Shown here: positions 1-10,931 of the stretch, in pieces
How positions within the stretch are numbered: the first letter of the stretch is position 1
Layout: the number at the start of each line of letters is the position of its first letter
Origin: Locusta migratoria
Taxonomy: Eukaryota; Arthropoda; Insecta; Orthoptera; Acrididae
Reading direction: 5' to 3'
Assembly (NCBI GenBank): GCA_026315105.1
Contig: CM048745.1
Span: forward strand, 756,792,006-756,856,005
DNA length: 64,000 nucleotides
The notes under the pieces: generated by a model
What the model saw: only the letters and a program-made list of their open reading frames with translations
The model's database searches: none
What the model was told of the DNA's origin: nothing
Translations under genes and position numbers: made by a program

Positions 1-41
1 GTGACTGGCGTGCCTCAGTCCCCTCGGCAACCGCGGCCGGC
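1..41 (-). repeat. SINE type A, 5' (tRNA-like) end only
   Basis: This is the reverse complement of the head of the tRNA-Leu-like SINE found seven more times in the window. It runs from the box A region to the GCCGGCC start, and the rest lies outside the window. Confidence 0.75.
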
Positions 42-286
42 CTGTGAAATTTCCCGACGTTTCGATCACTAACGCAAGTGGCCTTCCTCGGGGTGTTTAT
101 CTGATAGCATTGTCAATGTTTATCAATTTTCCTGACGTTTCAGCCACGATACTCCTCTGAGTATTTGTCACGCTCTGAGGAAGGCCGCTTGCAGTAGTGG
201 CCGAAATATCAGAAAAGTTTATACACGGACAATGCGTTTCACACCCAGATCCTTAACTTATCGCACACTACTACCACAGACTAATA
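42..286. other. No gene recognised
   Basis: The sequence is unassigned. The words cctgacgttt/cccgacgttt and ggccttcctc/gaggaaggcc recur in both orientations around 50-215, so a decayed inverted repeat is possible. I see no coding signal. Confidence 0.4.
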
Positions 287-499
287 TACAGGGTGTCATA
301 AAAAGGTACGGCCAAACTTTCAGGAAACATTGCTCACATACAAAGAAAGAAAATATGTTATGTGGAAATGTGTCCTGAAACGCTTAATTTCCATCTTAGA
401 GCTCATTTTAGTATTTCTCTTTAAATGTAATTTGAAATAATTCGTGCAGACAATTGTCAAAATACCCAATTGTTTCGTTAGCATGTACAGTACTTCGAT

Positions 500-834
500 T
501 CAAATCATCAACAAAGATTTTTTGTTAACGATTGGGCAGGATTTGTTGGTGATGTCTTGATTGGGCCTCATGTTCTTCCACGCTCACTGGAGCAGGTTAT
601 CATGATTTCATACGGGATACTCTACCTGTGCTGCCAGAACATGTGCCTTTACAAGTACGACGCAACATGTGGTTCATGCACGATGGAGCTCCTGCACATT
701 TCAGTCGACGTGTTCGTACTCTTCTCAACAACAGATTCGGTGACCGATGGATTGGTACAGGCGGACCAATTCCATGGCCTCCACGCTCTCCTGACCTCAA
801 TCCTCTTGACTTTCATTTATGGGGGGATTTGTAA
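500..834 (+). pseudogene. Mariner-like transposase fragment
   Basis: The best frame (628-834) contains MHDGAPAHFSRRV followed by PWPPRSPDLNPLDFHLWG. These are the second and third catalytic blocks of a mariner/Tc1 (DDE/D) transposase, which cuts and pastes the element through its terminal repeats. The aspartates in HDGAP and SPDLNP are present. Upstream, about 500-627 is related coding sequence in a shifted frame (DVLIGPHVLP). The N-terminal DNA-binding domain and first aspartate are absent, and the reading frame is broken. The fragment cannot encode an active enzyme and is a relic inside the deleted element 287-1287. Confidence 0.75.
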
Positions 835-1003
835 GCTCTTGTCTAAGCAACCTCGGTACCAAATGTAGAGACTCTTAAGTGCTCGTATTGTGGACGGCTG
901 TGATACAATACGCCATTCTCCAGGGCTGCATCAGCGCATCAGGGATTCGATGCAACGGAGAAATGAGGTCCAACATGGAAATTAAGCGTTTCCGGACAAA
1001 TGT

Positions 1004-1195
1004 ACAAATGTTTGTAAATCTATCGGACCAAACTGCGTGGTCATCAGTCCGTAGCTTACAAACTACTTAAACCTAGGTAAACTAACCTAAGGACAAACAC
1101 ACACACCCATGCTCCAGGGAGGACTCGAACCGCCACGGCGAGCAACCGCGCGCTCCGCAGCGAGACGCTTTAGATCGCTCGGCTACTCCACCGCG
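1004..1195 (-). repeat. SINE type B, tRNA-derived, inside the mariner-like element
   Basis: On the minus strand it reads a tRNA-like head with box B GGTTCGAGTCC, then the body with the tail words GTCCTTAGGTTAG and GGACTGATGACC. It is flanked by an 18-bp TSD, gcgtttccggacaaatgt (986-1003) and gcgtttccggacacatgt (1196-1213), with one mismatch. It therefore inserted into the right terminal repeat of the mariner-like element. Confidence 0.9.
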
Positions 1196-1287
1196 GCGTT
1201 TCCGGACACATGTCCACATATTTTATTTCTTTGTGTGTGAGGAATGTTTCCTGAAAGTTTGGCCGTACCCTTTTGTAACACCCTGTA

Positions 1288-2087
1288 TACGGTTGCGACA
1301 CTCACTGGTGTGGAAGTTGTTAGTTACCAAGTGACAGTTGCAAGGACACTAGCGGCGGGCAAAGTGCCATAAGAGAAATGTTTGTTTGTAATTGCTTTTA
1401 TACGTAATTAACCAAACAGTTTCTGTAATTTTTGCATTCTAATCATTAGTGAGATATCCAGGGACGTAAATAATCGTGAAATAAATGTAAAACAACCGAA
1501 TTTCACTGATTCATTGATACAAAAAATATCTTATTCATGAAGAAATACTTACGAATACGGGTATATTTGCAGCCTATGCCGCTGAAAGTAAGTAGAATGT
1601 AAACACAAGAGAAACATAAATTGTCGTTTCCGACTGTTCGTAAAAAATGGCAGTTTCTATGAGGTGTAATGTGTATAGTGTGTAATGATTTATACATTTT
1701 TACACTTCGCTTGTCTTTCGTTAAAACACCTATACTTTTGAGTGTAATTACTTTGCTTACAAAACTAATGCCTTGAAGTTTCATGTCATTTGTGGTTCAG
1801 CTGTAGCAATAATTGCGAATGGGTTTCAGCTGTGTTGGCAAACGGTGTTTTTTGCTACCGATGTTTTATTGTCACGTTTGTGAGGATTTTCCTTCAGCTA
1901 CAGCTGTGGTGGCTGATCTGGTACATTAAATAATCTAGGTATTGTATTCCATATAAGTTTCTCACTTTTAACACCTACTGATTTGACTGGAATTGTAGTG
2001 ACGAATCCTTGACGTTTTTGAGTAGAAAACCGACGTCTTCCTGCAAATGGTCGGGTCTCCTGTAGTTTATTAGCCCTTTCTTGTTGT
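1288..2087. other. AT-rich, no gene recognised
   Basis: Open frames here are short and carry no recognisable motif. I see no TIR or TSD. Confidence 0.5.
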
Positions 2088-2368
2088 TAGCGGATCGATA
2101 GTACATTGGTAGAGTGCCAGACTAAAAATTCAAAGGTCGCGGGTTCGATCCCCACCAGCTCGTATGATTTTTATCTGTCACTTTCCACTTCTTTCACCTC
2201 TGACAGTATTGCTCATGTGAAAAATATCGAGTAGCACCTTGGTCCTCCTATAACTGGCTGGGTAAGTCGGTTCGAAGGCAATGGCATACCACCTCCAAAC
2301 AGGACGATGCCTAGTTAAAGCACTGTGGTGTTCAAACCAATCTTCGGATTGTTGACTGCTTTGCCTTA
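2088..2368 (+). repeat. SINE type C, tRNA-derived
   Basis: A tRNA-like head has box A-like TAGTACATTGGTAGAG and box B GGGTTCGATCCCC (about 2141-2153). The body includes CATACCACCTCCAAACAGG and ends GACTGCTTTGCCTTA. A second copy lies on the minus strand at about 30016-30323, which confirms this as a dispersed family and not a tRNA gene. No clear TSD was found. Confidence 0.75.
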
Positions 2369-2784
2369 ATAGAAAAGGAAAATCTTCATTAAAAAGCCGT
2401 AGATTTCAAGAGAATCTTAAATAAACTGTCCTAAAATGTGCAGTTTCATACCTTTCAATGATCCTTACGAAACCTAATAAAGACAAATGTGGAGTTATCT
2501 TGTAGTTATTGCCGATTTAAATGTCACTACGTACCTCCTCTGTTGTTTAAAATGTGTTAAAATTAATTTAAACAACACTATTCACACTCATCAGAGATCA
2601 TATTCAGTAATGTAGTTTGGAGCGCTGCTTTCGGGGCGTATAACAAAAACCAGTTGGAATGTAGTGACTGTATATGTTAAACTGTGCTACTACTTACAGT
2701 GTCCCCTGTCCATTATTCCACATGTCCGAAGGTACAGTCGCCACTGTTAGAAATTCATCATCAATTGTATTCTGCCTTGCGGCA
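2369..2784. other. No gene recognised
   Basis: Unassigned AT-rich sequence between two SINEs. Confidence 0.5.
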
Positions 2785-2976
2785 GCCAGCCACGGTGGCC
2801 GATGGGACTGAGGCGCTCCAGTCACGGTCTGCACGGCCACTACGGTCGGGGGTTGGAATCCCCCCTCGGGCATGAATAGATGTGCCGTCCTTAGTCTTAG
2901 CTAGTTCATAAGTAGTTTGTAATCTTAGGGACTGATGACCTGTAGTTAAGTCCCCTAAGTTCTACAAACATTTGAA
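2785..2976 (+). repeat. SINE type A, tRNA-Leu-like head
   Basis: It starts GCCAGCCACGGTGGCCGA and has a box B-like GGTTGGAATCCC (a T-to-G change against the family's GGTTCGAATCC). It ends in the common SINE tail GGGACTGATGACC...ACAAACATTTGAAC. The mutated box B suggests an older copy. Confidence 0.85.
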
Positions 2977-2979
2977 CAT

Positions 2980-3840
2980 TTTTCCTTGCAGCAGGTCTTG
3001 TCATGGGTTGATCCTCTTCTTGTCATGGGTTGATCCTCTTCCACTTTTCTCTGTCCAAAGCCAATCTTTTCATTTCTTCATATTTATTTCCTTGGATGTT
3101 GTCCAGCATTTCATATCTTGGCTTTTCTCTTCCTCTTTTTCCTGTCACCATTCCCTCTATTCCGTCCTTCAGTAATCTAGTTTCGTTTTCTTTTCCTAAT
3201 GACTTCCAGCATATTTCTTTCTTCTCCAACTCTTCTTAATACTTCCTCATTCGTTATTCGATATTCCCATTTCATTTGTTCCATTCTCCTCCATATCCAC
3301 ATCTCTAGTCCTCCAATCTTCTTTCATCTTCCTTCCTCAACGTCCAGGTCTCCGCACCATACAGCACAACACTCCAGATATAACACTTGGCAAGTTTTTC
3401 CTCAGATCTTTCTTTAATGGTCCGCAAAGTAATCTCTGTATCCTTTTGAATTCTTATTTTGCCATGGCAATTCTTTTCTTAATTTCTGCAGTGCAGTTTA
3501 TATCATCCATTATCATACTTCCAAGTATTTGAGGCTATGCACTTGCTCTATTTCTTCTCCCCCTATATTTAAACGACATTTTGTGTTCCTTCCTCCAATT
3601 ACCATGCTTTTTGTTTTCTTCTTGTTAATCTTCATTCCATATTCTTCTAATTTTGTGTTTAGGTCATCTAACATTTGTTCCATCTCTTTTGCACTTTCCG
3701 CCATCACAACCATGTCGTCTGCAAATCTAATACACTCTACTCGCTGTCCCCCAATACAAACTCCTCTGTTTCCATTAAAGCTTTCCTTGTTTATGTCTTC
3801 AAGATAGATATTGAACAGTGTTGGTGACAAACCAACATTT
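2980..3840 (-). pseudogene. RTE-type LINE fragment, RT and C-terminus (divergent subfamily)
   Basis: The minus strand encodes part of a non-LTR retrotransposon polyprotein. At 3513-3830 is the reverse-transcriptase core with MSPTLFNIYLED and the catalytic block RFADDMVVMAES (polymerase aspartates present), then KINKKKTKSMVIGG. At 3023-3229 is the C-terminal tail, with EEMKRLALDREKW matching the same position in the other RTE copies here. Between the two the frame is broken. The N-terminal endonuclease is missing. The family makes a nick and primes reverse transcription on the cut DNA. Residues differ clearly from copies at 4126, 6389 and 9600, so this is a separate subfamily. Confidence 0.8.
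2997..3040. repeat. Perfect 22-bp tandem duplication
   Basis: Two adjacent exact copies (2997-3018, 3019-3040) start cttgtcatgggttgatcc. They lie at the 3' edge of the minus-strand LINE fragment. Confidence 0.9.
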
Positions 3841-4115
3841 TGACATTTCCTGTTAGAAATTAACAGCCGTAAAGTTATGGATTAGAAATATTTCAAATTC
3901 TCGCCTGTTTCAGGGTACTAAATTAAATTCAATGGCGAAGTTTGTAAAAAAAAAAAATAATAATAATAATTGCTTGATGTTAGTTCCTTAAATAAAATCG
4001 TTGGTTATGCGCTAGAGGGAGTTACAATTTTATTATTAGTTAATTCCGTCAAAACTTTCTTACATTTACCATTGCGTAACATCACATGAAGTCGCGTCTT
4101 ATTGTTACGAAAATT
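3841..4115. other. No gene recognised
   Basis: AT-rich, with an A-run/(AAT)n tract at about 3950-3970. Otherwise unassigned. Confidence 0.4.
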
Positions 4116-4125
4116 ATGGACAGAG

Positions 4126-5703
4126 ATGGCAATGATGACAATAAACTTAAACTTGAAGGCAGTATTCTAGAATTGGAAGACTAAGTGGAGGAAGATGAGA
4201 TAGGCGATAGGATACTGCGAGGAGAATTTGATAGAGCACTAAAATATATGAGTAGAAATAACGCCCTGGAGGAGATGTTACGTATGAACTGCTGCTATCG
4301 TTAGGAGAGCCAGTTATGAAGAAATTGTTCCACCTGGTATGCAATATTATGAGACAGGAGAAATATCCTCAGGCTTCAAGAAGAATATAGTGATTCCAAT
4401 TCCGAAGAAAGCAAGTTCAGACAAATGTGAAAATTACAGAACTATCAGTTTAACAAGTCATGGTTGCAAAATACTAACATGTATTATTTCCACACGTATG
4501 GAATAGCTTGTGGAATCCAACTTTGGGGAACATCAGTTTGGATTTAGGAGAAATATAGGAACAGGCGAGGCAATGTTCATATTACGACTTATCTTAGGAG
4601 ATAGGTTAAGGAAAGGGAAACATACATTTTGAGCATTTGTGGATCTGGCGAAATCATTTGACAATGATGACTGAAACACACACTTTCAAATTCTGAAGGT
4701 AGCGGGGGTAAAATATAGGGAGCGAAGAGTTATATTCAACTCGAACAAACACCAGTCAGCAATTTCTAGAGTCGAAGGGCATGAAAGAGTCGCAGTGGTT
4801 CGGAAGGAAGTAAGACAGGGTTGTAGCCTTTCCCCACTGTTGTTCAATCTGCATCTTGAGCAGATTCTGAAGGAGAAGTTTGGAGAGGGGATGAAAGTCC
4901 AGGGAGAGGGATTAAAAACTTTGCAGTTTGCTGATGACATAGTAATTCTGTCACAGACAGCAAAGGACCTGGAAGAGCAATTGAATGGAATGGGCAGTGT
5001 TTTGAAAGGAAGATATAAGGTAAACATTGACAAAAGTAAAAAAAGAGTAATTGAATGTTGTGTCAGAAAATCAGGCGATGCTGAAGGAATTAGATTATGG
5101 CAATGAGACGATAAAAGTAGTAAATGGGTTTTGTTATTTGGATACGAAGATAAATTCTGATGGCCGAAATGAAAAAGATATTAATGCAGAATGGCTACGG
5201 GAAGAAAAGCGTTTCTGAAAAAGCGAAATCTGTGGAATCCAATATAGGTTAAATGTTAGGAAGTCCTTCCTGAAAGCATTTGTCTGGAGTGTGGCATTGT
5301 ATGAGAGTGAAACGTGGACGATGAGGAGTTTAGACAAAAAGCTGAAAGAAGCTTTCGAAATGTGGTGCTACAGACGAATGATGAAAATTAGATGGGTAGA
5401 TCAGGTAACTAATAAGGTGCTCAACAGAACTAAAAAGGAGTTTCTAGCGTTTACTGGCTAAGATCAGGGAGAGGTTGGTGAGACACATTTTGAGACATCA
5501 AGGAATCGTGAACTTAGCATTAGAAAGAAGTGTGTGGGGTAAAAATCGTAGAGGGAGACCGAGGGACGAATACAGTAAGCAGATTCAAAAGGATGTAGGT
5601 TTCAGTTCGTATTCTCAGACGAAGAGACTTGCACAGGACTGGTAAGCGTGGAGAGCTGCATCAAACTAGTCTGCGGACTGAAGACCACAACAACAATAAC
5701 AAC
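4126..5703 (+). mobile_element. RTE-type LINE, 5'-truncated copy with TSD
   Basis: The element is flanked by a 10-bp TSD, atggacagag (4116-4125 and 5704-5713). It ends in the short CAA-rich tail (accacaacaacaataacaac) shared by the other RTE copies here. The sequence parallels the near-complete copy at 9600-12758, covering RT palm, thumb and C-terminal region. The EN half is missing, a common result of incomplete reverse transcription. Many stops and frameshifts mark it as old. Confidence 0.85.
4795..5106 (+). pseudogene. RT core fragment of the RTE-type LINE
   Basis: This 103-residue open stretch carries VRQGCSLSPLLFNLHLEQ and LQFADDIVILSQTAKD, the primer-grip and FADD catalytic blocks of a non-LTR reverse transcriptase. 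Coding similarity extends outside it, from about 4145 (GEPVMKKLFHLV-like) to 5660 (the conserved C-terminus), but in several frames with stops. The polymerase aspartates survive, yet there is no intact ORF, no endonuclease and no promoter. It is a dead relic. Confidence 0.8.
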
Positions 5704-5955
5704 ATGGACAGAGTGACTTTTTCTGCAATAGAGGAGAAGTATATGTTTTAAACTAAGCACGAAGCAGTCTGTTTAAGTACAGAGAAACAGCGATTGTACT
5801 GAATAATTAGGAACTGAAGCGCCATATCTTAGTGAGCTAGCGAATCCGATTAAGGCCTGAATGTAGTATAAACACAACAGCAGTAACAGTTTGCAAAATT
5901 CAATTTCCATATTTCGGAATATGTGTCGCTTGTAAAAGTAGTGTACCAATAGTTC

Positions 5956-6155
5956 AAAAATCATTGTTCTAATGTTTGTAAATCTATGGGGCTTAACTAT
6001 TGCGGTTATAAATCATTAGGTTTGCAAACTACTTAAACTGACCTAAGGACAACATATACGTTCATGTCCAAGGTAGGAGTAGAACCTCAGACGGCGAGCA
6101 ACCGCACTCTCCGCAGCACGGCGACTTAGAGCGCTCGGCCATTCCACCGTGGCTG
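5956..6155 (-). repeat. SINE type B
   Basis: On the minus strand it has the type B head (GCCACGGTGGAATGGCCGAG) and the shared tail with aagtagtttgcaaacc. It is flanked by a 10-bp TSD, ccaatagttc (5946-5955 and 6156-6165). Confidence 0.88.
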
Positions 6156-6165
6156 CCAATAGTTC

Positions 6166-6388
6166 CTCACAAATAAGAAAAGCCTGGAAACAACAAGGGG
6201 CCATTGGGATAAAGAATACAGATTTCTCTTGTAGGAGACTTCTGATGAACACACGATGAATAAAAGAAGTACGTTTGGGTTCATTGATGCGCCGAACCCA
6301 TTCAAGTTCCTTTAGAGCCGCTCTGAACCAATACAGGCTACGTCAACGAGAGCAAATAAAATTTGGGAAACGTCTAATAGAAATATCC
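6166..6388. other. No gene recognised
   Basis: Short unassigned stretch between a SINE and a LINE fragment. Confidence 0.4.
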
Positions 6389-6710
6389 CTTCTTTTAGTC
6401 AGGGTATGTCAAAAATTCCTTTTCTCACCAATTCTGTTCAGTACCTCTTCATTAGTTATGCGATCTACCCACCTAATCTTCAGCATTCTTCTGTAGCACC
6501 ACATTTCAAAAGCCTCTATCCTCTTCCTGTCCGCACTGCTTATCGTCCATGTTTCAATCCCATACAAGGCAACACTCTACACAAATGCCTTCAGAAAAGA
6601 CTTCCCTACACTGAAATTAATATTCGATGTTAGCAAATTTCTCTTTTTCAAAAATGCTTTTCTTCCCATTGCCATTCTGCATTTTATATCCTCTGTACTG
6701 CGACCATCGC

Positions 6711-6909
6711 CAGCCGCGGCGGCCGAGGGGACTGGGCCGCTCCAGTCACGGTCTGCACGGCCACTACGGCCGGGGGTTCGAATCCCCCCTCGGGCATGGA
6801 TATTTGTGCGGTCCTTAGTTGTAGGTAGTTCATAAGTAGTTTGTAACTTTAGGGACTGATGACCCCGTAGTTAAGTCCCTTAAGCTTAACAAACATTTGA
6901 ACATTTTTT
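6711..6909 (+). repeat. SINE type A, with TSD, inside an RTE LINE
   Basis: The head carries box B GGTTCGAATCC (6775-6785) and the tail ends ACAAACATTTGAACATTTTTT. It is flanked by a perfect 12-bp TSD, tgcgaccatcgc (6699-6710 and 6910-6921). The intact box B and TSD suggest a recent insertion. Confidence 0.95.
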
Positions 6910-8005
6910 TGCGACCATCGCATGTTATTTTACTACCCAAGTAACAAAACTCATCTACCACCTTCATTGTTTCGTTACCTAATCTAATTCCTTCAGCATC
7001 ACCTGATTTTCTAAGACCGCATTCCATTATTTTTGTTTTGCTCTTGTTAATGTTCATTTTATACGCTCTCTTCAACACACTGTACATTCCATTCAACTGC
7101 TCTTCCAGATCCTTTGCTGTCTCTGACAGAATTACAATGTCATCAGCAAAACGCAATGTTTTTATTTCTTCCCCCTGAACTTTAATCCCTATTCCAAATT
7201 TTTCCTTGCTTTCCTTCACCGCCTGCTCGATGTACAAATTGAATAGTATCGGAGAAAGGCTACAACTCTGTCGTACTCCCTTCCCAACTGATGCTTCCCT
7301 TTCATGCCCTTCGACTCTAATAACTGCGGTCTGCCTTTTGTACAAGTTGTAAATAACTCTCCTTTCCCTGTATTTTACCCCTGATGACTTCAGAATTTGA
7401 AAGAGTGTATTCCAGTCAACATTGTCAAAAGTTTTCTCCAAATCTACAAAAGCTAAAAATGTAGGTTTGCCTTTCCTTAATCTATCTTCTAAGATTAGAC
7501 GTAAAGTGAGTATTGCCTCCCGGGTTCCTACGTTCCTCCTGAATCCAAACTGATCTTCCCCGAGGTCAGCTTCTACCAGCTTTTCCATTCTCCTGTAGAT
7601 AATTCGTGTTAAAATTTTGCAACCATGACTTATCAAACTGATGGTTCTGTAATTTTCACACTTGTCTGCGCCTGATTTCTTTGGAATGGCGATTATAACA
7701 TTTTTCTTAAAATCTGAGGGTATTTCGCCTGTCTTATACATCCTACACACCAGTTCAAATAGTTTTGTCATGGCTGGCTCTCCCAGAGACTTTAGTAGCT
7801 CTGAGGGTATGTCTTCTACTCCTGGGGCTTTGTTCCGACCTAGGTCTTTCAGCGCTCTGTCAAATTCATCTCTCAGTATAGTATCTCCTATTTCATCGTG
7901 ATCTACGTCCTCTTCCCATCCTACAACATCGTCTGTAAGTTCATTTCCTTTGTAGAGCTGCTCTGTGTACTCTTTCCACCTTTCAGCTTTCCCTTCTATG
8001 CGAGG
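6910..8005 (-). pseudogene. RT domain of the RTE-type LINE (long open stretch)
   Basis: Most of a 467-codon open frame (6830-8233, minus) is real RT. In order it carries DLGRNKAPGVEDIPSELLKS, YRTISLISHGCKIL, GFRRNVGTREAILTL, FLAFVDLEKTFDNVDW, VRQSCSLSPILFNLYIEQ and LRFADDIVILSETAKDL. These are RT blocks 0 to 5, with the first catalytic aspartate in AFVDLEK and the FADD pair. The frame's first 75 or so codons (8006-8233) are flanking DNA. Its last codons are the SINE, so both apparent ends are artefacts. Without EN or C-terminus it cannot retrotranspose alone. Confidence 0.88.
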
Positions 8006-9453
8006 AAAATGAAATAGAAGTAGTTGAGAATCTAGCAAGTGTTTTGTTCGCACAATAAGTCTGCTGGTCCTCATGCTGCCTTTATAAGGCGTGTTTATCT
8101 GCAGCCTCGCTATGTATGTGGTCACCACGCCTGGCTGGCTCTGATAACGCAGCTCACTCCCCACCCTACAGCAGGGCCGCCGAGAACCAGCACCGGACCC
8201 GGGGCAGGAAGCAAGATCAGGCCCCAACTCCAAATAAGGAGGAAGGTTTTACTTCGTTTTTAAAACTTTATTTACGACTGTCGCAAATTAGAATCATACC
8301 GTGTGACGTTCTATATTTGGTTGGTAGTAATTTATAGTTTGTATGTATTGCTTCTGTATGATAGAGGCGACGTCAACGGGCGTGTAAGTTTTCGTCATCT
8401 TCAATGCTAGGGTTCAATAGTCTCGTAATTTTATTTGAGGCATACGTTGAGTATTTAAGTTGGTACACCTAATGATTATTCATATATTCAGTTTAATAAT
8501 ACCTCTGGATTAAACCTTTCAGAGCCTAACACAGTTTCTTCAATATTTTCCTTACTGTTTAAACATGAGCTCTTTATTTCTCAGGGGCTTATTTAAGTTA
8601 CCAAGTCCTTTCAGAATAATATCTTTTCTTTCCCGGCAGTTCCTCTCCAAGAAGCACGTCACATAAACGCTTTTTTTATCTTTGCATTTAAAAATCTTAT
8701 TACTTATTTGTTTGACTTTAAATATTTTTCATTCACTTTATTTCAGAGACAAGTCAAAGATATTACTTTTGAAATGTTCCTCAAATACGAATAGACGTGG
8801 TCGACACAAATTTTAATCACCAATTTACCTATATTTCACCTTAGAAACAAAATTGTAACATACAAAAGCCAAGTCACACTTTCTCAATGAAAAAATCCTT
8901 TAACAATATTTGATATTCCCTTGAATATTCACGGTCCTATCGGGCGGCACATTTTTTTTTTTTTTTTAAGTCCGTAGCCTAACCCGAATTAAAGTCCACA
9001 GATAACTTTTATTCACTCCCGTAACAGTTCGACTCTTTCATGATAAATAACGAAATCTTTAAATTATAAAAAAAAAATTGATTCCATCGCGATTAAAAGA
9101 GTTCGGAATATTTCCGCATCTGACTTAAGTATTTCGCAAATACGAACACAAAGACTCAGAGATTTTAATGCAACGAGAAACAAAGACTGAGAGAGCGAGT
9201 AGCTATTCTGCGGAACTATTTATACTACTATTTGCAACAAAATATGACTTTGAATTGCGGTGTTTAGACGCGGTTATTCTGTGACTTTACTATTCCGAAA
9301 CTTCAAATATATTATGATTTTTCTGGAATTTTTGAAAAAATGTGAAAATTCTGCCTCTTACAAAATTATTAAGACTGAAAATGGCTACTTTATGCGATGA
9401 TTGAGATGTACTGCCACAACCGCTGTAACCTTTACATGTGGAAGAATAAGTAT
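8006..9453. other. No gene recognised
   Basis: Mostly AT-rich, with a T-run near 8950-8967 and A-rich runs near 9068. A GC-richer patch lies at 8150-8240. No motif, TIR or credible coding frame was seen. Confidence 0.5.
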
Positions 9454-9587
9454 ACCAGCAGAAAAATGCTCCTGCCGGAGCACAGAAAAGGCGAATATGT
9501 TCTCTGACACAAAAGTGTGGAACCAGCTGCCTCAATCCTCATTCCGACTGCCTCACCAAAAATTTTGGCTACGAACATATTCGCACA

Positions 9588-9599
9588 GTTTTAGCGCAT
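9588..9599. repeat. Left TSD of the RTE LINE
   Basis: gttttagcgcat, repeated exactly at 12759-12770. Confidence 0.92.
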
Positions 9600-9619
9600 T
9601 GTTGTTGTTGTTATGGTCT

Positions 9620-10579
9620 TCAGTCCGGAGACTGGTTTGATGCAGCTCTCCACCCTACTCTATCCTGAGCAAGCCTTTTCATCTCCTCATAAGAACGGCA
9701 ACCCACATCCACTTGAATCTGCTTACTATACGCGTCTCTTGGTCTCCCTCTGCGATTTTTACCCCACACACTTCCCTCCAATGCTAAATTTACGATTCCC
9801 TGATGTCTAAGAATGTGTCCTACCAAGCGATCCCTTCTTTTAGTCAGGGTACGCCAAAAATTCATTTTCTCGCCAACTCTGTTCAGTACCTCTTCATTAG
9901 TTATGCGATCTACCCACCTAATCTTCAGCATTCTTCTGTAGCACCACATTTCAAAAGCCTCTATTCTCTTCCTGTCCGCACTGCTTATCGTCCATGTTTC
10001 ACTCCCGTACAAGGCAAGACTCCACACAAATGCCTTCAGAAAAGACTTCCTTACCCTTAAATTAATATTCGATGTTAGCAAATTTCTCTTTTTCAAAAAT
10101 GCTTTTCTTCCCATTGCCATTCTGCATTTTATATCCTCTGTACTGCGACCATCGCATGTTATTTTACTACCCAAGTAACAAAACTCATCTACCACCTTCA
10201 TTGTTTCGTTACCTAATCTAATTCCTTCAGCATTGCCTGATTTTCTAAGACCGCATTCCATTAATTTTGTTTTGCTCTTGTTAATGTTCATTCTATATGC
10301 TCTCTTCAACACGCTGTCCATTCCATTCAACTGCTCTTTCAGGTCCTTTGCTGGCTCTGACAGAATTACAATGTCATCAGCAAAACGCAATGTTTTTATT
10401 TCTTCCCCCTGAACTTTAATCCCTATTCCAAATTTTTCCTTGTTTTCCTTCACCGCCTGCTCGATGTACAAATTGAATAGCGTCGGAGAAAGGCTACAAC
10501 CCTGTCTTACTTCCTTCCCAACTGATGCTTCCCTTTCATGCCCTTCGACTCTAATAACTGCGGTCTGGCTTTTGTACAA
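9620..10579 (-). pseudogene. RT palm, thumb and C-terminal domain of the LINE
   Basis: This is a 319-codon open stretch. VRQGCSLSPTLFNLYIEQ lies at residues 24-41, the catalytic FADD at 66-69, then NINKSKTKLMECGLR and VVDEFCYLGSKITCDGR. The conserved C-terminal region follows: ALYGSETWTISSADRK, WCYRRMLKIRWVDRIT, LVGHILRHQGIVNLALEGS, GRPRDAYSKQIQ and EEMKRLAQDRVGW. The stop comes just before the (CAA)n tail, where a natural RTE C-terminus should be. It is the best preserved RT/C-terminus in the window, but is separated from its N-terminus by frameshifts. Confidence 0.88.
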
Positions 10580-10931
10580 GTTGTAAATAACTCTCCTTTC
10601 CCTGTATTTTACCCCTGATGACTTCAGAATTTGAAAGAGTGTATTCCAGTCAACATTCTCAAATGCTTCCTCTAAATCTACAAAAGCTAAAAATGTAGGT
10701 TTGCCCTTCCTTAATCTATCTTCTAAGACAAGACGTAAAGTGAGTATTGCCTCCCGGGTTCCTATGTTCCTCCTGAATCCAAACTGATCTTCCCCAAGGT
10801 CAGCTTCTCCTGTAGATAATTCGTGTTAAAATTGTGCAACCATGACTTATCAAACTGATGGTTCTGTAATTTTCACACCTGTCTGCGCCTGATTTCCTTG
10901 GAATGGGGATTATTACATTTTTCTTAAAGTC

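Larger units (their letters stand above)
287..1287 (+). mobile_element. Mariner/Tc1-type DNA transposon, internally deleted
   Basis: The ends are imperfect inverted repeats of about 70 bp, reading TACAGGGTGT at the left and ACACCCTGTA at the right. They share the block that includes CGGCCAAACTTTCAGGAAAC and sit at TA dinucleotides, as expected for the Tc1/mariner superfamily. Excluding the SINE inserted at 1004-1195, the element is only about 0.8 kb, too short for a full transposase, so it is a deleted copy. The remaining transposase piece is listed separately. Confidence 0.85.
6389..8005 (-). mobile_element. RTE-type LINE fragment, split by a SINE
   Basis: The sequence is collinear with the RT and early C-terminal part of the copy at 9600-12758, truncated at both ends. 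The 3' side stops at about 6389, inside the LTKRRDR region. The 5' side stops at about 8005, where homology begins with EGKAERWKEY. A type A SINE interrupts it at 6711-6909. The two flanking LINE pieces are otherwise very close to the 9.6-kb copy, so it is moderately young. Confidence 0.88.

Noticed and set aside
2088..2165. Genuine tRNA gene
   Set aside because: The head carries boxes A and B, but the pairing is poor and a SINE body follows. A second copy at 30016-30323 shows that it is a dispersed SINE.
8006..8233. N-terminal 75 codons of the 467-codon minus-strand frame as a real protein start
   Set aside because: LINE homology begins only at about 8005. The upstream codons are flanking DNA read through by chance.
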